From positions 1-37,813 of the forward strand of contig DATBGZ010000046.1 of assembly GCA_036557785.1 (NCBI GenBank): a stretch of 37,813 nucleotides of DNA. Reading direction: 5' to 3'. Below, piece by piece: positions 32,439 through 37,813 of the stretch; the stretch's first letter is position 1; each line of letters starts with the position of its first letter. The notes under the pieces are model-generated. The model was not told the DNA's origin. It was given only the letters and a program-made list of their open reading frames with translations, and did no database searches. The position numbers and the translations under genes were made by a program. The DNA comes from DATBGZ01 sp036557785. Its GTDB lineage: Bacteria; Actinomycetota; Actinomycetes; Mycobacteriales; Micromonosporaceae.

Positions 32439-34982
32439 CTACTCGTAAGCGATGGCGCGCAGCACGTTGACCGAGGCGGCGCGGATCGCGGGCGCCACGG
32501 CCGCGACCACGCCCACCAGGCCAGCGAGCACGAGATAGGTGATCATCTGGCTCCAGGGCAGCGCGAACTCGGTGATGCCCTGGTCGCGCAGCGCCCGGAC
32601 CACCGCGGCGCCGAGCCCGACGCCTACCCCCAGGCCCAGCACTGCCCCGAAGAGCGAGATCACGACCGCCTCCACGGTGACCATGCGCACGGTCTGCCAC
32701 TTGCCCAGGCCGACCGCCCGCAGCAGGCCCAGCTCCCGGGTGCGCTCGAGGACCGACAGCGCCAGCGTGTTGACCACGCCGAGCACTGCGATGATCATTG
32801 CGAGCGCCAGCAGGATCTGGATCATCTGCAGCACCTGGTTGACCTGCGCGAAGTTCGCGTCGAGGTACTCCTGACGATCCACGACCGTGGCCTGGGGCGT
32901 GTTGGCGAGAATGGCATCGATCTGTGACTTCACCGTGTCGACCGACACCCCGTCCCGCACCCGGATGAAGTCCAGGTCGGGCGCGTTCGTGTGGAAGTTC
33001 GCCGTGGCGCTGGGCGGGATCAGGTACCCGTCGACGACGTCGCTCTTGGCGTAGATGCCGCTCAGCGTCAAGCGGAGCGGGTCTCCCTTGACCAGTTGCA
33101 CGGTGACCGGGTCGCCGAGATGCAGGTTGTCGTCGGCCGCGGTCTGGGCGTCGACGATCACCTGCCCGTCGTTGACCGAGTCGATGCGACCGGCCTGCGG
33201 CGTCAGCGAGAACATCGACACCGCCGCCGCGGCGTCGCTCACCGCCACGACGAACGTGTGCTCGCCGTTGACCACGGCCTCGTCCTCGTACGCGGCCGAC
33301 GATGCCGCGACTCCGGGCAGGGCCGCGATCTGCTCCACAATGGACGGATCGAAGGTCGCCCCCTGGTTGGACGGGTCGTAGACGAGCAGGTCGAGCTGGG
33401 CCTGGGTGTCCACGGCCTTGGTCACGGCCTTCTTCGCCGACTCCTCGATCGTGTAGATGCCCGTGACGAGCGCGATCCCGATCATCAGTGCCGCCGCGGT
33501 GATCGCGGTACGGCGCGGGTTGCGCCCGCTGTTGAGGCGACCGAGCTTGCCCGGGACCGACCACGCGAACAGCCGGCCGATGAGGCCCGCGACCGGGCGG
33601 GCGATCAGCGGTGTCAGCAGCGCCACGCCGATGAAGGCGAGCAGGATGCCGCCGAGGATTGTCAGCAGCGTATTGCCACCGGCTGTACCGCTGAGGCCGA
33701 GGGCGAGCAGGGCCGCGCCGACGGCCAGCAGTGCTCCGCCGCTGACGGCGAGCCGGGTCAGTGGCCGGTCTTGCGTCTGCGACTCGCGCATCGCCGCCAC
33801 CGGCGCGATGCGGGCCGCTCGGAACGCCGGCAGCAGCGCCGCCACCATGGTCACCCCGACGCCGACCACGAACGCGCTGACCACCGCAGCTGCGGGGACC
33901 CCGATCCCGGCCAGCGTGAGGCCACCGACGTACGACCCGAAGAGGTGGGCGAGCAGAGCCCCGACACCCACGCCGAGACCGAGCCCCAGCACCGCCGAGA
34001 CGAGTCCGATCACCACGGACTCGGTGAGCACCGAGCCGATCACCTGGCGGCGGCGCGCGCCCAGGGCACGCATGAGCGCCAACTCGGCGGTGCGTTGCGC
34101 CACGATGATCGAGAAGGTGTTGAGGACCAGGAAGACCGCCACGAACAACGCCACCGCGGCGAAGCCGATGAGGATGTTGTTGAAGAAGCTCAGCGCCGTC
34201 CGGAAGGTGTCGGTGCTCTCGTCGGTCAGCTGTTGCCCCGTCTTGACCGTGTACCCCTCGCCGACGGCGGCGGCGACCCGATCACGCAGCGTGTCATCGG
34301 AGACGCCCGGCGCCGCCTTCACGTCCACCGTGGAGAACTCACCGGGCGCGTTCAGCATGACCCGCTGCGCCTCCGGCAGCGTAAAGGCGACCATCGACGC
34401 GCCACTGTACGAGTCGCGACCGCCCTCGAACCCGAACACACCGACGAGCGTGAAGTCGGTCGGCTCGCGCAGGACCGGCGTGAGTACCTTGACCTGCTGG
34501 CCAACCTGGACGCCCGCGTCGTGGGCGAGCGCCGCGTTGATCGCGATCTCGTTGTCGGCGCTCGGCCCGCGGCCCTCGCGCAACTGTGCGGATGTCATCG
34601 ATGGCCAGTCGACGCCGAACTGTGGTGGGCCGAACGATCCCACGATCTTGCCGGTTGAGCCCACGACCTGCGCGCCGCCGGCGCCGACCTCGCCCGTCGC
34701 GGCCGACACGCCATCGACAGCCTTGATCGCGTCCACGACGGAGGCGGGGATGGTGGCGGTCACACGTTCGTCGTCACCGGTGGCAGTGATCCGGGACACG
34801 GCCGAGACCTGCACGTCCGTGCCGGAATAGATGCCGGTGAAGAGCTGGTGGAACGATCGCTGGAGCGTATCGGTGAGGACGAACGCTCCCGAGACGAACA
34901 TGACGCCCAGCACCACGGCCAGGCCGGACAGGATCAGGCGCAGCTTGCGCGAAAGGAGGCTGCGCAGGGTCGCGCGAAGCAT
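32439..34982 (-). CDS. MacB/FtsX-type ABC transporter permease (two FtsX domains)
   Basis: An 847-residue membrane protein. A helix near residues 15-37 is followed by a large extracytoplasmic MacB-like domain and a FtsX domain (about 265-410; 'SFFNNILIGFAAVALFVAVF'). A central duplicated part begins near 485 with 'NSGRNPRRTAITAAALMIGI', followed by a second extracytoplasmic domain and a second FtsX block near the C-terminus ('QILLALAMIIAVLGVVNTLA'). This ten-helix duplicated layout is the LolE/SalY-like permease that couples to a single ATPase. Substrate is unknown; lipoprotein, peptide or drug export are possible. The gene starts three bases after the ATPase stop and ends before a strong hairpin. 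Confidence 0.93.
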   Translation of the reverse strand: MLRATLRSLLSRKLRLILSGLAVVLGVMFVSGAFVLTDTLQRSFHQLFTGIYSGTDVQVSAVSRITATGDDERVTATIPASVVDAIKAVDGVSAATGEVGAGGAQVVGSTGKIVGSFGPPQFGVDWPSMTSAQLREGRGPSADNEIAINAALAHDAGVQVGQQVKVLTPVLREPTDFTLVGVFGFEGGRDSYSGASMVAFTLPEAQRVMLNAPGEFSTVDVKAAPGVSDDTLRDRVAAAVGEGYTVKTGQQLTDESTDTFRTALSFFNNILIGFAAVALFVAVFLVLNTFSIIVAQRTAELALMRALGARRRQVIGSVLTESVVIGLVSAVLGLGLGVGVGALLAHLFGSYVGGLTLAGIGVPAAAVVSAFVVGVGVTMVAALLPAFRAARIAPVAAMRESQTQDRPLTRLAVSGGALLAVGAALLALGLSGTAGGNTLLTILGGILLAFIGVALLTPLIARPVAGLIGRLFAWSVPGKLGRLNSGRNPRRTAITAAALMIGIALVTGIYTIEESAKKAVTKAVDTQAQLDLLVYDPSNQGATFDPSIVEQIAALPGVAASSAAYEDEAVVNGEHTFVVAVSDAAAAVSMFSLTPQAGRIDSVNDGQVIVDAQTAADDNLHLGDPVTVQLVKGDPLRLTLSGIYAKSDVVDGYLIPPSATANFHTNAPDLDFIRVRDGVSVDTVKSQIDAILANTPQATVVDRQEYLDANFAQVNQVLQMIQILLALAMIIAVLGVVNTLALSVLERTRELGLLRAVGLGKWQTVRMVTVEAVVISLFGAVLGLGVGVGLGAAVVRALRDQGITEFALPWSQMITYLVLAGLVGVVAAVAPAIRAASVNVLRAIAYE

Positions 34983-34985
34983 CGC

Positions 34986-35759
34986 TCAGACCGTCCCATC
35001 GTGATCGGCGGGGGCGAAGGTGTCGATCCGCTTCATCGTGTCGAGCACACTCTCGGGGGTCGGTGCGACCAGTTCGGTGACGACCTGCCCGTCGGCGAGG
35101 AAGACCACCCGATCGGCGTGGGAGGCGGCGTTCGGGTCGTGGGTGACCATCACGATGGTCTGCTCGTGCTCGCGTACGGAGCGACGCAGGAAGTCCAGCA
35201 CGTCGGCGCCCGAGCGTGAGTCGAGGTTGCCGGTGGGTTCATCGGCGAAGATGATGTCCGGCTTGGCGATCATGGCCCGAGCGCAGGCGACGCGCTGCTG
35301 CTGTCCGCCGGAGAGCTGCGCCGGGCGGTGGTCGAGCCGGTCCCGCAGACCCACCGTGTCGACGACCGTGTCGAACCACACGGGGTCCGGCCGGCGACCC
35401 GCAATCGCCAGGGGCAGCAGGATGTTCTCCTCGGCGCTCAACGTCGGCAGCAGGTTGAACTGCTGGAAGACGAACCCCACCTTCTCCCGGCGCAGTCGGG
35501 TCAGGCCGGCATCGCCGAGCCCCGTGATGCGCCGTGCGCCGACGAACACCTCGCCCCGCGTCGTCGTGTCGAGCCCGGCCAGGCAGTGCATCAGCGTCGA
35601 TTTGCCGGAGCCCGAGGGCCCCATGATGGCGGTGAAACGGGCTCGCTCGACATCGAGGTCGACCCCGCGCAGCGCGGTCACCTGCGCCTCGCCGGTCCCG
35701 TACACCTTCCATACCCCCGCGGCCCTGGCCGCGACCGGGGACGATGTTCCAACTGTCAT
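34986..35759 (-). CDS. ABC transporter ATP-binding protein (MacB/LolD type)
   Basis: A 257-residue ATPase of the FtsE/LolD class. Walker A is 'GPSGSGKST' (47-55) and a Q-loop 'VFQQFNLLPTLSAEENILLP' follows. The signature is 'LSGGQQQR', Walker B 'IIFADEPTGNLDS' and the switch His is in 'IVMVTHDPNAA'. It energises the permease encoded directly downstream; three bases separate the genes. ATG 35759 has GGGAG five bases upstream; a GTG two codons earlier is the alternative. No regulator gene is adjacent, but the upstream 300 bases hold strong hairpins. Confidence 0.96.
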   Translation of the reverse strand: MTVGTSSPVAARAAGVWKVYGTGEAQVTALRGVDLDVERARFTAIMGPSGSGKSTLMHCLAGLDTTTRGEVFVGARRITGLGDAGLTRLRREKVGFVFQQFNLLPTLSAEENILLPLAIAGRRPDPVWFDTVVDTVGLRDRLDHRPAQLSGGQQQRVACARAMIAKPDIIFADEPTGNLDSRSGADVLDFLRRSVREHEQTIVMVTHDPNAASHADRVVFLADGQVVTELVAPTPESVLDTMKRIDTFAPADHDGTV

Positions 35760-35857
35760 TGCCACTCCCGGGCCCCTTCGTGCTGCTGATCGGTCGGCTC
35801 CATCGTCATTGACGTGGCCGGTGCCTCCATCCGGGTCTGTTGCTGAGATCCGCCTGA

Positions 35858-35890
35858 GCCGCGCCCCTGAGACGGCTCAGGGGCTGCGGC
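35858..35890. promoter_or_regulatory. Hairpin CCCCTGAG-ACGG-CTCAGGGG with outer GCCGC/GCGGC arms
   Basis: An 8-base perfect stem with a 4-base loop is extended by GCCGC (35858-35862) and GCGGC (35886-35890) around a small internal bulge. It sits in the middle of the divergent gene-free region, so it can form in the leader of either gene or be a protein site. Confidence 0.5.
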
Positions 35891-35965
35891 GCGGGCGCAT
35901 GGCGAGGCACTCTCAAGCACGCTAGGCAGCCGCTCGGGCAGACGGCAGCCGGTCAGCCCCCACAT

Positions 35966-35991
35966 CTGGGGTGGGGCTATCCCCACCCCAG
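35966..35991. promoter_or_regulatory. Hairpin CTGGGGTGGGG-CTAT-CCCCACCCCAG upstream of sigma gene
   Basis: An 11-base perfect stem with a 4-base loop, about 70 bases before the sigma start. An upstream CCCCA (35957-35961) can pair with the TGGGG inside the left arm to make an alternative small hairpin. The two structures exclude each other, an arrangement like an attenuator. There is no U-run after the stem on either strand. Confidence 0.5.
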
Positions 35992-36063
35992 GCCCTGCGG
36001 GGGTAAAGGCCGCCGGCCGTCCAGGAGTCATCACGGTGAGCCGAGCGGGTTGACGGGAGCGTG

Positions 36064-36585
36064 ATGAACGACTTCGCCGAGTTCTACCTGGCGAGCAAGG
36101 ACCGGGTGTTCCGGACGGTATTCGCGGCCACCGGGAGCCGTGCGGACGCCGAGGACGCGGTGGCGGAGGCGTACACGCGCGCGCTGGCCCGCTGGCGACG
36201 GCTTCAGCAACAGGCGAACCCGGCCGGTTGGGTCGTCATCACGGCGATGAACTTCCATCGCTCGGTCTGGCGCCGCCGCCGACGCGAGGACAGGCGCGAC
36301 CCGCCGGAGCGACCGGAGGTCGGCACCTCCGCTGACCGCTGCCTGCCCAGCGACCTTCGGCGGCTCGTGCTGGCCCTGCCCCGACGGCAACGCGAGGTCG
36401 TCGCCCTGCGGCTGATCGCGGACCTCTCGGCCGAGGAGACCGGGCGGTTGCTGGGCATCTCGACCGCGACCGTGCACGTCCACCTGCACCGCGCCCTGAT
36501 CGCGTTGCGGTCCCAGCGGACCAGTCCGGCGGGGCTTGCGGACCCGGCCATCGGCGCATCGACGACGAGGGAGATCCTGCCATGA
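36064..36585 (+). CDS. SigE-family ECF sigma factor
   Basis: A 173-residue ECF sigma factor of the actinobacterial SigE-like family. Region 2 reads 'DFAEFYLASKDRVFRTVFAA', 'DAEDAVAEAYTRALARWRRL' and 'PAGWVVITAMNFHRSVWRRR'. Region 4 is a HTH with 'LALPRRQREVVALRLIADLS', 'AEETGRLLGISTATVHVHLH'. The Arg-rich linker (RRRRRED) is typical of this family. ATG 36064 directly follows GTG 36061, with GGGAG just upstream. The stop overlaps the next gene (ATGA), so a membrane partner is co-translated, although that protein has no canonical zinc anti-sigma motif. Confidence 0.93.
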   Translation: MNDFAEFYLASKDRVFRTVFAATGSRADAEDAVAEAYTRALARWRRLQQQANPAGWVVITAMNFHRSVWRRRRREDRRDPPERPEVGTSADRCLPSDLRRLVLALPRRQREVVALRLIADLSAEETGRLLGISTATVHVHLHRALIALRSQRTSPAGLADPAIGASTTREILP

Positions 36586-37775
36586 GCGACCTGAGCGAGC
36601 TGCTCGCGGACGAGATCCGGGCGGTCTTCGCCGACGATGAGCTCGCTGTTCCACTCGCCGCGATCGAGCGCGGGCTGGCGCGACGTCGTCGTGGACGTGC
36701 CCTGGCCGCAGCAGCGGCGGGTGTCCTCACCGTCGGGGCCGTGACGGCCGGTGTCGTGACCGGGGCGCATCTCGCCGGCCAGCGCGCGGCCGCCGAACGT
36801 GCCGCCGCGGTACAGCGGGACCGGGCCGCGTTCGACGCCGGCTGCCGCGCCAGTTGGCGCACCTCCGACTGGGACGAGTTCCGCCAGGCCAACCGCCTGA
36901 CGCGGGACCTGCCGCCGCTGGTCCTCAGCCTCGCCGATGGCACTCCTGGCGTTCGTGTCTATGCCACGGGGCTGGCCAGCATCGTGTGCCTGCGCGCCTC
37001 CGATGGCACGGTCCGGGTCTCGAGCGCGGGCTCCAACGTATTCGGTCCCGTCAACGAGATCTCGGGCGGGTACGAGTACGCCGTCACCGGCCCCGGCTCG
37101 AGCCCGAACACGCTGTCGTACCTGGTCGGTCCGGCGCGCTCCGGCGTGACCCAGGTAGATCTGCGACTCGCCTCCGGCACGGTGGTGCACGCGAAGCTGG
37201 GTGGCGGGTACTTCGGGTACGCCGACTCCCAGGGTCGGCTCGCTGACGCCCAGGTCGTGATCGGTACGGTGGCGGGAACGTACGTCAACGCTCCGGCCAC
37301 GGTGGCCCCGGCGAGTGTCGAGTCGCTGCAACGGTCCTGCCCCGGTCGCATCCAGGACATGCTGCGCAACGCCCCGGATCTCACCGCGGCGCAACGGGCA
37401 CAGGAACCCACCCTGCTCTTCACCGACGAGGCGCTGCCCGACCTGGTCTACGCGACCGATCAGGCGATCATCGAATGCCTCGCCGGCCTCGATGCGTGGT
37501 TCCCCGGAGTTCCGTTCAGCCAGCAGGCCGGTGAGCTAAGCATCGTGCTCTACAACCCCTCGTTGCGACACGGTCTCGTGTACGGGCACAGCCCCGCCGG
37601 GACCGAGCGGGTCGAGGTCGTCCTCACCGATGGCAGCCGCGTCACCGCCACGCTCACCAATGGCTTCTACCACGCCGCGTGGCCGGGCATCCAGTTGGTC
37701 CAGAAGGTGCTCGCATACACACCGACGACCGTCTATACCCGCGAGAACGCCACGACGACGACTGAGCCGCGTTAG
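36582..37775 (+). CDS. Membrane-anchored extracytoplasmic protein coupled to sigma factor
   Basis: A 397-residue protein of no recognised family. The N-terminal 38 residues are cytosolic (acidic, then Arg-rich 'LARRRRGRA'), followed by one helix at about 40-61. The remaining 330 residues are outside. The ectodomain has several Cys ('FDAGCRASWR', 'IVCLRASDGT', 'SCPGRIQDM', 'IIECLAGLDA'), and beta-rich segments such as 'SGVTQVDLRLASGTVVHAKL' and 'TERVEVVLTDGSRVTATLTN' that look like related repeats. The position directly behind, and overlapping, a SigE-type sigma gene fits an anti-sigma or sensor role, and the short cytosolic segment would be its sigma-binding part. No HxxxCxxC is visible, so this is inference. 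The gene ends 20 bases before the terminal G run. Confidence 0.8.
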   Translation: MSDLSELLADEIRAVFADDELAVPLAAIERGLARRRRGRALAAAAAGVLTVGAVTAGVVTGAHLAGQRAAAERAAAVQRDRAAFDAGCRASWRTSDWDEFRQANRLTRDLPPLVLSLADGTPGVRVYATGLASIVCLRASDGTVRVSSAGSNVFGPVNEISGGYEYAVTGPGSSPNTLSYLVGPARSGVTQVDLRLASGTVVHAKLGGGYFGYADSQGRLADAQVVIGTVAGTYVNAPATVAPASVESLQRSCPGRIQDMLRNAPDLTAAQRAQEPTLLFTDEALPDLVYATDQAIIECLAGLDAWFPGVPFSQQAGELSIVLYNPSLRHGLVYGHSPAGTERVEVVLTDGSRVTATLTNGFYHAAWPGIQLVQKVLAYTPTTVYTRENATTTTEPR

Positions 37776-37795
37776 GACGGGGGCAGTGCAGGGGT

Positions 37796-37813
37796 GGGGG
37801 GGGGGGGGGGGGG
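37796..37813. repeat. Terminal poly-G run (probable contig-end artefact)
   Basis: Eighteen consecutive Gs end the window, after GGGGT. Homopolymer G tails at contig ends are usually produced by short-read base calling or assembly, not biology. A true G tract cannot be excluded. Confidence 0.8.

Larger units (their letters stand above)
35760..36063. other. Gene-free divergent region between ABC ATPase and sigma gene
   Basis: About 300 bases without a supported gene. It holds two strong G/C hairpins (listed separately), and presumably the promoters for both divergent transcripts. Open frames crossing it have no protein-like composition. No clear -35/-10 pair stands out. Confidence 0.7.

Noticed and set aside
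32991..34658. A 555-codon plus-strand frame opposite the ABC permease
   Set aside because: Its His/Arg/Asp-rich text is a typical antisense shadow; the permease has clear membrane helices and FtsX blocks.

Overview
The window reads as chromosomal DNA of a high-GC, soil-type actinomycete. Codons are strongly G/C-biased at third positions, GTG and TTG starts occur, and translational coupling through ATGA overlaps is common. Several families are typical of actinobacteria: a DUF222 protein, a DUF3052-like protein, a Ser/Thr kinase with extracellular domains, SigB-type and SigE-type sigma factors, and a LigD-like polymerase without ligase. A Micromonosporaceae-like host is plausible, but I cannot fix the genus from sequence alone. 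No tRNA, rRNA, CRISPR array, insertion sequence or phage gene was recognised. The window ends in an 18-base G run that looks like a contig-end artefact.

Layout. (1) 1-282: N-terminal piece of a DUF222-type protein running off the left edge. (2) 392-5349: a copper island, with a CPD-type P1B ATPase divergent from csoR, then copZ-copA, and a candidate CsoR operator in front of each transcript. (3) 5354-8152, minus strand: a frameshifted MFS transporter, a membrane protein with an Ala-Pro-Gly-Ala repeat tail, and a DUF3052-like protein. (4) 8301-11911: a receptor-like Ser/Thr kinase with two FnIII repeats, then an ECF sigma factor, its zinc-binding anti-sigma factor, and a COG4315-type lipoprotein. 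A shared upstream motif suggests the lipoprotein belongs to that sigma factor's regulon. (5) 11946-23088: a nitrate respiration region. A minus-strand regulator, polytopic HAH-motif membrane protein and YwiC-like protein diverge from a plus-strand run of hemerythrin, narG, narH, narJ, narI and narK. A 51-base divergent promoter region holds an A/T-rich palindrome. (6) 23225-24058: a SigB/SigF-type sigma factor. (7) 24089-29426: a small sugar or glycan cluster with a GT9 heptosyltransferase-like protein, a GT2 glycosyltransferase and a carbamoyltransferase (coupled, minus strand), divergent from a bifunctional HldE-like heptose kinase/nucleotidyltransferase. (8) 29443-32355, minus strand: a LigD-like phosphoesterase-polymerase without ligase, an internally deleted VOC protein, and a cobalamin-binding BtuF-like protein. 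(9) 32439-35759, minus strand: a MacB-type ABC permease and its ATPase. (10) 36064-37775: a SigE-type ECF sigma factor coupled to a membrane-anchored extracytoplasmic protein.

How the parts could work together. The copper genes form a self-contained sensing (CsoR), chaperoning (CopZ) and efflux (CopA plus the CPD ATPase) module. The nar region encodes a complete membrane nitrate reductase with its assembly chaperone and transporter. Co-transcription with a hemerythrin and divergence from a Cys-containing regulator suggest control by oxygen or nitric oxide. The heptose/carbamoyl cluster is the least conventional part of the window and may decorate a surface glycan or small molecule. Most of it is translationally coupled, but the rest of a heptose pathway is absent here.
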